A DNA stretch of 64,000 nt from Streptomyces sp. NRRL S-244 (GTDB lineage Bacteria > Actinomycetota > Actinomycetes > Streptomycetales > Streptomycetaceae). Location: contig NZ_JOCX01000019.1 in NCBI RefSeq assembly GCF_000717915.1, positions 44,739 through 108,738 on the forward strand, given 5' to 3'. A program made the translations under genes and the position numbers. Under the pieces are notes generated by a model. The model was not told the origin of the DNA, made no database searches, and saw only the letters and a program-made list of their open reading frames with translations. This document shows, in pieces, positions 15,674 through 24,509 of the stretch; position 1 is the stretch's first letter; each line of letters begins with the position of its first letter.

Positions 15674-17676
15674 CAGGCCTCCCCGGGCGCGAAGGGTTCC
15701 CCGTACAGGTAGCGGCCGAGCGCGGTGAGCGGGAACACCTGCCGGTACAGGTGGTAGTTGATGGAGAAGTCCCACGGGAACCCGGTGCCGGTGAAGTACG
15801 GCTCGTCCCAGGAGCCGTCCCCGCGCTGGGTCTCCACGAGGTGGGCGATGCCGCGCTCGACGGCCTTGCCGTCCCGCTCCCCCGCCGAGAGCAGGGCCAT
15901 CAGCGCCCACGCCGTCTGCGAGGGGGTCGAGGCCCCCTTCCCGGCCCACTCCGGGTCCTTGTACGAGCGCTGGTCCTCGCCCCACCCGCCGTCCTCGTTC
16001 TGTACGGATTCCAGCCAGCGCACGGCCCGCCGGATCGCCGGATGCGCCGGAGCCAGGCCCGCGGCCGTCAGGGCCGGGACCACCGAGCCGGTCCCGTACA
16101 CGTAGTTGGTGCCCCAGCGGCCAAACCAGGCGCCGGTGGGCTCCTGTTCGGCGAGCAGCCAGGCGATGCCCCGGCGGGTCCGCGGGTCGGCGGCCTTGCC
16201 CTCGACGGCGAGCATCTCCACCACGTGGGCGGTGACGTCGGCCGACGGCGGGTCGATGACCTCGCCGAAGTCGCAGAACGGCAGGCGGTTCGGGAAGGGG
16301 CTGGTGTTGTCGGCGTCGAAGGCGCCCCAGGCGCCGTTCTTCGACTGCATCCCCAGGTTCCAGGACACCCCGCGGGCGATGGCCCCCTCGACCCGGGCCG
16401 GCTCCGGGTGCTTGATCCGGCGCAGCGCGAGCACCACCTCGGCGGTGTCGTCGATGTCGGGGTAGGTGTCGTTGTGGAACTCGAACGCCCAGCCGCCCGG
16501 GGCGAGTCCGGGCCGGCGCACCGCCCAGTCGCCGGTGCGGACGATCTCCTCGCCGAGCATCCAGTCGGCGGCCTTCACCAGGGCCGGGTGGTCGGGCGCC
16601 AGGCCCGCGTCGGCCAGGGCGATGGCGGCGAGGCAGGTGTCCCAGACCGGGGACTGGCAGGCCTCGATCATCCGGATGGGGCCACCGCCCCGGCCGTCAG
16701 GGCCGGGGGGACCGTCCTCGCGCCACACCGCGAACCGGTCCAGGGACTCCAGCCCGGCCCGCATCACCGGGTGGGCGAGGTCGTACCCGAGCAGGTGCAG
16801 GGCGATGACGGAGTACACGGCGGGTGGCTGGATCCCGCCCCAGCAGCCGTCGTTCTCCTGCCGCTCGATGATCCAGCGGGCGGCGGTGTCCATCGCGGCC
16901 TTGCGCAGCCGGCGCGGGGCGAACCTGCGGTAGACGTGCAGGACCTTGTCCATCCGCTGGAAGGCGCCCTCCCAACTGGCCAGCGGGGCCGGACGCTTGG
17001 CGACGGGGTACGGGCGCCGCGCGTCGGTGTGCAGCTCGTCGAGGGCGAACGGGGCGGGGCGGACGGGCCGCTTCGCGGAGACCACGGTCAGCGGGACGAT
17101 GGTCTGGCGGGCCCAGCAGCCGAAGTCGTAGATGTTCAGCGGCACCCACGGCGGCAGGAAGACCAGCTCGGGCGGGAGTTCGGGCAGGTGGTCCCAGCTC
17201 CACCAGCCGAAGAGGGCCAGCCAGATCCGGGTGAAGACGCGGGCGGCGGCGATCCCGCCGTGGGCCCGGATCCAGGCCGAGGCGCGGGCCATGTGCGGGG
17301 CGTCGGGCGCGTCGCCGGCGAGCCGCAGGGCGACGTACGCCTCGATGGTGGCGGAGAGTTCGGGCGGTCCGCCGTGGAAGGTGGCCCAGGTGCCGTCCGC
17401 GGCCTGTTCGCCGCGGATGAAGCGGGCGGCGGCCTGCGTGGTGGCCTCGTCCCGGATCCCGAGGAACTGCCGCAGCAGCAGGTCCTCGGCGTCCATGGTG
17501 ACGTTGGTCTCCAGGTCGCCCTTCCACCAGCCGGCCGCGTCCTGGCGGGCCAGCAGGTGCCGGGTCGCCCGCGCGGCGGCCTCCTGGGCCCCCCGCAGCG
17601 CGGCGGGCCCGGGAGCGGGCGCGGTGTCAGCCGGGTCGGCGCCGGGGGCACCGGCGCCGTCGGTCGTCGCTGTCAT
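15673..17676 (-). CDS. shc: Squalene-hopene cyclase
   Basis: 667-residue terpene cyclase that folds squalene to hopene and hopanol at the membrane. The catalytic DxDD motif is present as DIDDTAE (about residue 405), and several QW repeats are visible, for example QNEDGGWGED, QRGDGSWDE and QEPTGAWFG. The N-terminus has a 25-residue Ala/Pro extension common in Streptomyces. The site GGGGAAGCC precedes the ATG. A 117-base gap separates it from the upstream polyprenyl synthase; the downstream hpnG is coupled. Confidence 0.97.
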   Translation of the reverse strand: MTATTDGAGAPGADPADTAPAPGPAALRGAQEAAARATRHLLARQDAAGWWKGDLETNVTMDAEDLLLRQFLGIRDEATTQAAARFIRGEQAADGTWATFHGGPPELSATIEAYVALRLAGDAPDAPHMARASAWIRAHGGIAAARVFTRIWLALFGWWSWDHLPELPPELVFLPPWVPLNIYDFGCWARQTIVPLTVVSAKRPVRPAPFALDELHTDARRPYPVAKRPAPLASWEGAFQRMDKVLHVYRRFAPRRLRKAAMDTAARWIIERQENDGCWGGIQPPAVYSVIALHLLGYDLAHPVMRAGLESLDRFAVWREDGPPGPDGRGGGPIRMIEACQSPVWDTCLAAIALADAGLAPDHPALVKAADWMLGEEIVRTGDWAVRRPGLAPGGWAFEFHNDTYPDIDDTAEVVLALRRIKHPEPARVEGAIARGVSWNLGMQSKNGAWGAFDADNTSPFPNRLPFCDFGEVIDPPSADVTAHVVEMLAVEGKAADPRTRRGIAWLLAEQEPTGAWFGRWGTNYVYGTGSVVPALTAAGLAPAHPAIRRAVRWLESVQNEDGGWGEDQRSYKDPEWAGKGASTPSQTAWALMALLSAGERDGKAVERGIAHLVETQRGDGSWDEPYFTGTGFPWDFSINYHLYRQVFPLTALGRYLYGEPFAPGEA

Positions 17677-17793
17677 GGCTTCCCCTTACGTGGCAGTGGT
17701 CCTCTGCTGTGCTGGGGTATGCCGTCGGCCGGGCGCTGCTGTCAGGCGGCGCCGGCCGGCGACTCGCGAGTCATATCCCTGCTCGGGTGGCGG

Positions 17794-18948
17794 TCACCTC
17801 TTGCGCACGACGACGAAGTCGGCGAGGGCGACGAGCTGTTCGCGCACCCGCTGCGGCATGTCCACGTCGTCCAGGGCACGGATGGCGATCGCGTGCTGGC
17901 GGCGCGCTTCCTCGGCGGTCCACTCGCGCCCGCCCGCGGCCTCGATGAGCGCGGCGCGCGCCGCGAACTCCTCCTCCGAGAAGTTCTCGAAGTCGTTGCT
18001 CTTGGCGTCGGCGGCGAGCAGCTCGGCGAGCTCCTCGCAGGCGGGCCCGCCCGCCGCGAGGGCGGCGACGACCGGCAGGGACTTCTTGCGCTGGCGCAGG
18101 TCGCTCCAGGTCTGCTTGCCGGTGGCCTCCGGGTCGCCCCAGATGCCGAGGAGGTCGTCGACGGCCTGGAAGGCGAGGCCGAGGTGGTAGCCGTACTCCT
18201 CCAGCTTGTCGGCCGTACGGTCGTCCGCGCCGCCGAGCACGGCGCCGATGGAGACCGCGCAGGCGAGCAGGGCGCCGGTCTTGTTGCCCTCCATCTCCAG
18301 GCACTCCTCGACGCTGACGCGCTCGCGGTGCTCGTAGGAGATGTCCTGGGCCTGGCCGTCGATGAGCTTGCGGCTGGCGGTGGTCAGGCGGCGCGCGGCG
18401 CGGCCGGCCTCGACGGTGCCGAGCTCCAGCAGGACCTCGTTGGCGAGGGCGAACAGCGCGTCGCCGACCAGGATCGCCAGCGCCGGGCCGTGCACCTTCC
18501 ACACCGTGTCGCGGTGGCGGCGCTGCTCGTCGCCGTCCATCAGGTCGTCGTGGAGCAGCGAGAAGTTGTGGACGAGCTCGACGGCCACGGCTCCCGGGAT
18601 GCCGACCTCGGCCGCGGCCCCCGCGGCCTCGGCGGAGAGCAGCGCGAGGGCGGGGCGCACGGCCTTGCCGCCGTCGCCGTCCGCCGCGTTGCCCTGGGCG
18701 TCGATCCAGCCGAAGTGGTACGCGGCGACGGTGTCCATGGGCGCCGCGAGCCGGTCGACCGCGGCGCGGAGCACGGGGGTCGACAGCGCGCGGCCGCGCT
18801 CCAGGAGTGCGAGCGTGTCGGCCTTCTCGACGCCCCCTCCGGCTGCGCCGTTGCCGGCGTCCGTGTTCTCGACAGCCGGATTCCCCGGGTTCACTGGCTC
18901 TCCTCTGTGTCCTGTACGTGCTGCTGCGGTCGTGCTGGTGGTCGTCAT
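17794..18948 (-). CDS. Polyprenyl (farnesyl) diphosphate synthase of the hopanoid operon
   Basis: 384-residue trans-isoprenyl diphosphate synthase, expected to make the farnesyl diphosphate that HpnC/D/E convert to squalene. Motifs are GGKAVRPAL, the first aspartate-rich motif HDDLMDGD and the second region DDLLGIWGDP, a degenerate form with Gly in the last position. About 40 disordered residues precede the domain. The ATG overlaps the hpnE stop (ATGA) with GGAGG just upstream. Chain length is inferred from context. Confidence 0.93.
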   Translation of the reverse strand: MTTTSTTAAARTGHRGEPVNPGNPAVENTDAGNGAAGGGVEKADTLALLERGRALSTPVLRAAVDRLAAPMDTVAAYHFGWIDAQGNAADGDGGKAVRPALALLSAEAAGAAAEVGIPGAVAVELVHNFSLLHDDLMDGDEQRRHRDTVWKVHGPALAILVGDALFALANEVLLELGTVEAGRAARRLTTASRKLIDGQAQDISYEHRERVSVEECLEMEGNKTGALLACAVSIGAVLGGADDRTADKLEEYGYHLGLAFQAVDDLLGIWGDPEATGKQTWSDLRQRKKSLPVVAALAAGGPACEELAELLAADAKSNDFENFSEEEFAARAALIEAAGGREWTAEEARRQHAIAIRALDDVDMPQRVREQLVALADFVVVRKR

Positions 18949-20324
18949 GCCGCCTCCTGCAGGGGGTGCTCCCGGTGGCGGCCGAGTGCGGCGAGTGCGG
19001 CGTGCGCCGCGCTCAGTCCGCTGCGGACAGCGCCCTCCATGGTCGCGGGCCAACCGGTGGCGGTCCACGCACCGGCGAGGTAGAGGCCCGGCGTGTCGGT
19101 CCGCGCCCCGGGGCGCAGCCGGCCGACGCCGGGGGTGGGGGCGAACGTGGCGGTCCGCTCCCGGGTCACGAAGAAGTCCCGGACCTTGGCGCCGCGCGCG
19201 GCCGGCAGCAGCCGTTCCAGCTCGGGCAGGTACTTGGCGCGCAGCACCGAGACGGGCTCGTCGATGTCGTCCTGAGCGGCCGACTGGGACAGCGCCAGGT
19301 ACTGGCCGCCGTCGGGCAGCCCGGAGGCTTCGGTGCGGTCGAACACCCACTGGACCGGGGAGCCGAGCGCGGCGAAGAAGGGCTGCTTGAGCACCTTGCG
19401 GTCGTAGACGACGTGGACGTTGAGGATGGGCGCGGTGCCGATGTCGAGGAGCTTGTCCGGGTCGGCGAGCGCTCCGGGCGGCAGCAGTGCGTGCGCCTCG
19501 CGCTGCGGGACGGCGAGGACGACGGTGCCGGCGTCGAGGGGCCCGCTCTCGGTGTCGACGCGCCAGTTCCCGTCCTGGATACGGGAGATGCAGGTGACGC
19601 GGGTGCGCAGCTCGGTGCGTACGCCGGCCGCGTCGAGCTGTTTGCGGGCGAGGGTGTCGTGCAGGTCGCCGAGCGGGACGGTGGCCCAGCCGATGTCGGC
19701 GGCGCCGTTCTCGGAGAGCAGGCCGGTCTTGAAGACCATGGCGGCCAGGCCCAGCGAGGACTGTCCGGCGGTGGCGTTGAGGGTGGCGATCCCGACGAGG
19801 TCCCACAGGGCCTCGATGGTGCGCGGGCTCTGGCCGTAGCGGCCGAGCCAGGTCGCGAAGTCCAGGCCGTCCAGCGCCGGGTCGGCGGGATCGAGCCGGC
19901 GCAGCGCCAGGGCGGCGCGGCCGACGCTCACCCGCTCGGCGAGCGAGAGGTGCGGGTAGCGGGCGAGGGAGCCCGCCAGGTGCAGGGGTACGGGCAGGGC
20001 GCTGCGGCGCAGCCGGCCCAGGCGCGGGCCGGCGGGGTGGGCGACGTCGAGTACGGGTACGTCGAGCCGGTCCTGGACGGGGGCGAGGGCGGCGCCCTCG
20101 ATGCGGTCGAGGAACCACCGGTAGGCGGTGCAGCAGCGCAGGTAGACGTGCTGGCCGTTGTCGACGGTGAGGTCGCCGCGCTTGAAGGAGAAGGCGAGTC
20201 CGCCGAGCCGCGGGCGGCCTTCGAGCAGGGTGACCTCGAGCCCCGCGTCGGCGAGTTCGAGCGCGGCGCTCACTCCGGCGAGCCCGCCGCCGATGACGAC
20301 GGCCCGGTCGTCGCTGCCGTTCAT
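18945..20324 (-). CDS. hpnE: Hydroxysqualene dehydroxylase
   Basis: 459-residue FAD-dependent amine-oxidase/phytoene-desaturase-like enzyme that reduces hydroxysqualene to squalene. The N-terminal dinucleotide-binding motif VIGGGLAGVSAALELADAG starts near residue 10, and the C-terminal GLYLAGAWTATGWPATMEGA segment is the usual FAD contact. The ATG is chosen for its GGGAGG site; upstream residues of the longer reading overlap another gene. It is coupled at both ends, to the small upstream protein and to the polyprenyl synthase. Confidence 0.93.
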   Translation of the reverse strand: MNGSDDRAVVIGGGLAGVSAALELADAGLEVTLLEGRPRLGGLAFSFKRGDLTVDNGQHVYLRCCTAYRWFLDRIEGAALAPVQDRLDVPVLDVAHPAGPRLGRLRRSALPVPLHLAGSLARYPHLSLAERVSVGRAALALRRLDPADPALDGLDFATWLGRYGQSPRTIEALWDLVGIATLNATAGQSSLGLAAMVFKTGLLSENGAADIGWATVPLGDLHDTLARKQLDAAGVRTELRTRVTCISRIQDGNWRVDTESGPLDAGTVVLAVPQREAHALLPPGALADPDKLLDIGTAPILNVHVVYDRKVLKQPFFAALGSPVQWVFDRTEASGLPDGGQYLALSQSAAQDDIDEPVSVLRAKYLPELERLLPAARGAKVRDFFVTRERTATFAPTPGVGRLRPGARTDTPGLYLAGAWTATGWPATMEGAVRSGLSAAHAALAALGRHREHPLQEAA

Positions 20325-20437
20325 GAGCCCTCCCGGGTGCCGTGGCCTGCGGCGCACGCCCGGAGGGACGCGGCCGTGCGGAAGGGGGTTGCGTCCGCCG
20401 CGACGGGCGCGGCGGGCGGCGGCGTCGGCCGGATCAC
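20321..20437 (-). CDS. 38-residue protein coupled between hpnD and hpnE
   Basis: A GTG overlapping the hpnD stop (GTGA) opens a 38-codon frame whose own stop overlaps the hpnE ATG (ATGA). The product is Pro/Ala-rich, with ATPFRTAASLRACAAGH in the middle and no membrane segment. Exact coupling on both sides argues for translation. Streptomyces hopanoid operons carry a small protein of unknown function at this position (recalled as DUF6380), which supports the call. Its role could be regulatory, or simply to carry ribosomes across to hpnE. Confidence 0.65.
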   Translation of the reverse strand: MIRPTPPPAAPVAADATPFRTAASLRACAAGHGTREGS

Positions 20438-21405
20438 GCGCGCCTCCGCGTGCTCTGGCGGGAGATGGTGCGGGCGTCGAGGCCGGACAGGCCGCGCACG
20501 GCGACGTACGCCTTCTCGTGCGGGGGCAGCGAGACGCGGCCGCGGAGCACGGCCTCGGGCTCGCGCTCGATGCGGTCGAGCAGGCGCCGGTAGATGCCGG
20601 CCATGGCGGCGACGCAGGCGCCGCTGCGCCGGTCGAGCATGGGCAGCAGCCGGTAGCCCTCGACGAACAGGGCGCGGGCGCGGCGGACTTCGTGGTGGAC
20701 GAGCCCGGCGAAGTCGGCTCCGGCGGGCATCCGCTCGCTGCCGAACCCGTCCGAGCAGCCGAACTTGGCGAGGTCCTCGGCCGGCAGGTAGGTGCGTCCG
20801 TTGCCGGCGTCCTCGCGGACGTCGCGCAGGATGTTGGTGAGCTGGAGGGCGAGGCCGAGGGTGTCGGCGTACTCGCCGGCCCGCGCCGCTTCGGCGGCGC
20901 CGAGGCCGCCGGTGTGCACGGTGCCGAACACGCCGAGGGAGAGCCGCCCGATGGCTCCCGCCACGCAGCGGCAGTAGGCCTTGAGGTCGTCCCAGGTCTC
21001 GTAGGTCTCGCCGCGGACGTCCATGAGGACGCCGTCGATGAGCTCGTCGAGGCCGCCTAGCGGGATCGGGAAGCGGCGGGCGGCGTGGGACAGGGCGACG
21101 GCGACCGGGTCGGTGTCGTCCTCGTCGATCTCCTCGGCCCGGATCCGGCCGAGGACGGCGCGGGTCTCCTCCAGCCGGGCCAACTTGGCCTCGGGGGCGA
21201 GCGTGCCGTCGCCGATGTCGTCGACGCGCCGGGAGAACGCGTACAGCGCGGACATCGCCTGCCGCTTGTCGGAGGGCAGCAGCCGGATGCCGTACGCGAA
21301 GTTGCGCGCCTGGGAACCGGTGACGGCCTCGCAGTAGCTGTACGCCGCCAGCACCGCTGCGGACGGTGCGGACGTGTGTGCGGAACCCTCCACGGTCGGG
21401 CTCAC
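20434..21405 (-). CDS. hpnD: Presqualene diphosphate synthase
   Basis: 323-residue squalene/phytoene-synthase-fold enzyme that joins two farnesyl diphosphates into presqualene diphosphate. Both aspartate-rich motifs are present: RRVDDIGDG and NILRDVREDAGNGRTYLP. The GTG start overlaps the hpnC stop (GTGA), giving strong coupling. Length is normal. The stop overlaps the start of the 38-residue frame. Confidence 0.95.
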   Translation of the reverse strand: MSPTVEGSAHTSAPSAAVLAAYSYCEAVTGSQARNFAYGIRLLPSDKRQAMSALYAFSRRVDDIGDGTLAPEAKLARLEETRAVLGRIRAEEIDEDDTDPVAVALSHAARRFPIPLGGLDELIDGVLMDVRGETYETWDDLKAYCRCVAGAIGRLSLGVFGTVHTGGLGAAEAARAGEYADTLGLALQLTNILRDVREDAGNGRTYLPAEDLAKFGCSDGFGSERMPAGADFAGLVHHEVRRARALFVEGYRLLPMLDRRSGACVAAMAGIYRRLLDRIEREPEAVLRGRVSLPPHEKAYVAVRGLSGLDARTISRQSTRRRA

Positions 21406-22355
21406 CCCTTTCTCGGCGCTGTGCGCAGGACGGCGGCCACCTCGCGGAGCAGGCCGCTCCTGGTGGGCTTGGGCGGGCCGGGGAGTACGTCGAAGCCGGC
21501 GGCGGTGACGGCTCGCAGGGCGGCACGCCCTCCTCCCACGAAGCCCGCGAGCAGCAGCCGGAGTCTGCCGTGCACGCTACCCACGAGCGGGGTGCCTTCA
21601 TTCAGGAGGTCCCGGGCGCGTTCCGCTTCGAACGCGACCAGGGAGCGCACGGACGCGCCCGCGCGGTGGGCCTTGAGATCGGTTTCGGCCACGTGGAAGC
21701 GGCGCATGTCCTGCGCCGGGAGGTAGATCCGGTCGCGGCCGAGGTCTTCCGTGACGTCCTGTACGTGTTCGACGATCTGCAGGGCGGTGCAGACGGCGTC
21801 GGAGCGGCGGATCCGCTCGGGGGTGCTGGTGCCGGTGAGGGACAGCACGAGGCGGCCGACCGGGTTCGCGGACAGCTCGCAGTACGCGAGGAGGTCGCCG
21901 TACGTCTCGTAGCGCGTGACGCGCTGGTCCCGGCGGTTGGCCTCGATGAGCCCGAGGAAGGGCTCGGGGGTGAGGTCGTGGGCGCTGACCACGGGCCGGA
22001 GCGCCTCCAGGAGGGGGTGGCGCGGCGCACCGCCGGAACCTCCGAAGACACGGTGGAGATCGGCTTCGAGCGCGTCGAGCATGGCGAGCGGGTCGTCCGC
22101 CGCGGCCGGGTCGAGGCCGAGGAGTACGGCGTCGTGTCCGCCGGGGGCGAGGTCGCCGTCGCCGATGTCGTCGACCAGGCGGGCGTACCCGTACACCGCC
22201 ATGAGGCCGTCGCGCCAGGCGCGCGGGAGGAAGGACGGGGCGACGGGGAAGTTCTCCGAGCGCGCCTTGCCGAGGGTGGCGTACGCGTGGGCTCGGGCGT
22301 CGGGGGCTGTGGGGGCCGCGTCCCGGCGTGGCCGGATACCGTGCCCGGCGGTCAC
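21402..22355 (-). CDS. hpnC: Hydroxysqualene synthase
   Basis: 317-residue squalene/phytoene-synthase-fold enzyme that converts presqualene diphosphate to hydroxysqualene; first gene of the hopanoid operon. Motifs are YARLVDDIGDG and QIVEHVQDVTEDLGRDRIYL. The GTG start has only a weak GGCGGGCGG site, so the exact start is uncertain. The promoter for the whole operon should lie in the 313 bases upstream. Confidence 0.94.
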   Translation of the reverse strand: MTAGHGIRPRRDAAPTAPDARAHAYATLGKARSENFPVAPSFLPRAWRDGLMAVYGYARLVDDIGDGDLAPGGHDAVLLGLDPAAADDPLAMLDALEADLHRVFGGSGGAPRHPLLEALRPVVSAHDLTPEPFLGLIEANRRDQRVTRYETYGDLLAYCELSANPVGRLVLSLTGTSTPERIRRSDAVCTALQIVEHVQDVTEDLGRDRIYLPAQDMRRFHVAETDLKAHRAGASVRSLVAFEAERARDLLNEGTPLVGSVHGRLRLLLAGFVGGGRAALRAVTAAGFDVLPGPPKPTRSGLLREVAAVLRTAPRKG

Positions 22356-22624
22356 CGCCCGCCGCCCGCGCGGGGGACGGCCGTAATGCCTGGGGGCCGG
22401 AGAATTCCCGTAGCCATTGCCGTCACGTCTCCCGTTCTACACTGCCGACCCAATACATCCTATTTCGGACACGCCGCCGGACTTTCCCCGGGGTACCCCA
22501 GGCCGTTCACCTGCGGGGAATCGTCCCCTCTGGCGTGATTCAGGACTGCTCCAGCTTACGCTGTACAACGCCGCGGCAGCCTCTCGGGTATTCACTCCGC
22601 CACCGAATGTCGGCCGACATGCCG
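22356..22624 (-). other. Upstream region of the hopanoid operon
   Basis: Gene-free stretch between hpnC and the ABC transporter terminator. It is richer in A/T than its surroundings in the part 22440-22580. A perfect 14-bp palindrome ATGTCGGCCGACAT lies at 22607-22620 and GGGGTACCCC at 22490-22499. No pair of -35/-10 boxes stands out, so the promoter is not assigned; a leader of more than 100 bases is likely. Confidence 0.5.
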
Positions 22625-22655
22625 AAGCCCCCGCCGCTCGGAGCGACGGGGGCCG
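22625..22655 (-). terminator. Terminator after the ABC transporter ATPase gene
   Basis: A 13-bp hairpin GCCCCCGTCGCTC/GAGCGGCGGGGGC (one G-U pair, read on the minus strand) begins 16 bases after the transporter stop. It separates the envelope locus from the hopanoid operon. No long T run follows, as is common in Streptomyces. Confidence 0.75.
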
Positions 22656-22668
22656 GCGAAGACCGCGG

Positions 22669-23451
22669 TCAGGCGCTGGTCGCCTTCTCGTAGGCCGAGA
22701 CGACTTCCTCGGTGGGCCCGTCCATCAGCAGCTCACCCTTCTCCAGCCACAGCACGCGGCTGCAGGTGTCGCGGATGGACTTGTTGTTGTGGCTCACCAG
22801 GAAAACGGTTCCGGCGTGCTTGCGCAGTTCGCGGATGCGCTCCTCGGAACGCACCTGGAACTTGCGGTCACCGGTGGCGAGGGCCTCGTCGATCATCAGA
22901 ACGTCGTGGTCCTTGGCCGCGGCAATGGAAAAGCGCAGGCGCGCCGCCATACCGGAGGAGTACGTGCGCATCGGAAGGGAGATGAAATCGCCCTTGTCGT
23001 TGATGCCCGAGAAGTCGACGATGTCGTCGTAGCGCTCCCGGATCTGCTCCCGGCTCATTCCCATCGCGAGACCGCCGAGGACCACGTTGCGCTCACCGGT
23101 GAGGTCGTTCATCAGCGCGGCGTTGACACCCAGCAGCGAGGGCTGGCCGTCGGTGTAGACCTTGCCGGACTCGCAGGGCAGCAGGCCGGCGATGGCGCGC
23201 AGCAGGGTGGACTTGCCGGACCCGTTGGAGCCGATGACGCCGATGGCCTCGCCGCGGTACGCCGTGAAGGACACGCCGCGCACGGCGTGGACCCGGCGGA
23301 CGCCCGGGGCATCGCCCTTGCCCCGGCGCATTATCTTGCTCAGCGCGGCCGTGGCGCTGCCCCTGCCGGAGCTGCCGGTGTTGACGCGGTAGACGATGTG
23401 CACGTCGTCGGCGATGACGGTGGGGACGTTGCCCCGGTAGTTCTCAGCCAC
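22669..23451 (-). CDS. TagH/Wzt-type polysaccharide or teichoic acid ABC transporter ATPase
   Basis: 260-residue ATPase. Walker A is GSNGSGKST, the signature region is the YSSGMAARL form found in TagH/RfbE/Wzt exporters, and Walker B is DEALATGD. The insertion before the Walker A (residues 20-50) is typical for these polymer exporters. The GTG start overlaps the permease stop by eight bases. It would energise export of a lipid-linked polymer or glycolipid made by the upstream genes. Confidence 0.93.
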   Translation of the reverse strand: MAENYRGNVPTVIADDVHIVYRVNTGSSGRGSATAALSKIMRRGKGDAPGVRRVHAVRGVSFTAYRGEAIGVIGSNGSGKSTLLRAIAGLLPCESGKVYTDGQPSLLGVNAALMNDLTGERNVVLGGLAMGMSREQIRERYDDIVDFSGINDKGDFISLPMRTYSSGMAARLRFSIAAAKDHDVLMIDEALATGDRKFQVRSEERIRELRKHAGTVFLVSHNNKSIRDTCSRVLWLEKGELLMDGPTEEVVSAYEKATSA

Positions 23452-24379
23452 GGCCGTAACGCTCCTCAGCCTTCCAGAAGTACACGAAACCGCCGAGGCC
23501 GATCACGACGGCCCAGCCGACGGCGAAGGCCCAGACGTGCGGCGGCAGGTTCTCCCTGCCGTAGTCGTCGATCAGCGCGAACCGGACCAGGTCCATGTAG
23601 ATCGCCGCCGGGTTCCACTGGAGCACGTCCGAGACCCACGCGGGCACGTCCCTCTCCTTGAGCGCCCCGCTGATCGAGAACATGACGCCCGAGGCGTACA
23701 TCCACGTACGCGTGATGAACGGCATCAGCTGCGCGAGGTCGGGGGTCTTGGAACCCATCCGCCCGAAGACCAGCGCGAGGCCGGTGTTGAAGATGAACTG
23801 GAGCGCCAGGGTCGGGATGACCAGCAGCCACGACAGCCTCGGGTAGTTGCCGAAGCCCACCGTGACGACCACCACGACGATCATCGAGTACAGCAGCTGC
23901 TGGAGCTGCTGCATCGAGAAGGAGATCGGCAGGGAGGCGCGCGGGAAGTGCAGGGCGCGGACCAGGCCGAGGTTGCCGGGGATGGCCCGGACTCCCGCCA
24001 TCAGCGAGCTCTGGGTGAAGGTGAAGACGAAGATGCCCGTCACCAGGAAGGGGATGTAGACCCCCTTCTCCATGCCGCGGCCCGCGTTCAGGATCAGGCC
24101 GAAGATCAGGTAGTACACCAGCGCGTTGAGCAGGGGGGTCGCCACCTGCCAGATCTGGCCGAGCCTCGCCTCGCTGTACTGGGCCATCAGCTTGGCCCGG
24201 GAGAACGCCATGATGAAGTGGCGCCGGTCCCAGAGCTGCCGCACGTACTCGGTCAGGGTCGGCCGGGCACCGCTGACGGACAGGCCGTACTTCCTGGCGA
24301 GCTCCGCCGGGGTCAGCCCCGCGTCTTCGGACGGCGGCTTGCTCGTGGCGAGGGCGCCATCCTGGGTTGTGTCACTCAC
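23444..24379 (-). CDS. TagG/Wzm-type ABC exporter permease
   Basis: 311-residue permease of the ABC-2 family with six predicted membrane segments (for example LLNALVYYLIFGLIL, YIPFLVTGIFVFTF, MIVVVVVTVGF and WAFAVGWAVVIGLGGFVYFW). A cytoplasmic N-terminus ends in the amphipathic LWDRRHFIMAFSRAKL, as in TagG. The GTG start has GGAAAG nine bases upstream; the longer ATG reading adds a Cys/His-rich stretch without family similarity. It partners the downstream ATPase and lies 130 bases after the glycosyltransferase gene. Confidence 0.92.
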   Translation of the reverse strand: MSDTTQDGALATSKPPSEDAGLTPAELARKYGLSVSGARPTLTEYVRQLWDRRHFIMAFSRAKLMAQYSEARLGQIWQVATPLLNALVYYLIFGLILNAGRGMEKGVYIPFLVTGIFVFTFTQSSLMAGVRAIPGNLGLVRALHFPRASLPISFSMQQLQQLLYSMIVVVVVTVGFGNYPRLSWLLVIPTLALQFIFNTGLALVFGRMGSKTPDLAQLMPFITRTWMYASGVMFSISGALKERDVPAWVSDVLQWNPAAIYMDLVRFALIDDYGRENLPPHVWAFAVGWAVVIGLGGFVYFWKAEERYGRG

Positions 24380-24509
24380 AAGTTGAAACTTTCCGTCTTC
24401 AAGATGCGGCAGAAGGTGGCATCGGGCCTGGGGCGCTCGGCCCGTGAACATGCATGTCCCGTGATCACGTGTGTTCCGTGACCGCGTCATGTTCTCAGAC
24501 GTGAGCGTG

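Noticed and set aside
14914..19083. 1389-codon plus-strand frame across the hopanoid genes
   Set aside because: Antisense to hpnG, shc and the polyprenyl synthase, all with intact catalytic motifs on the minus strand.
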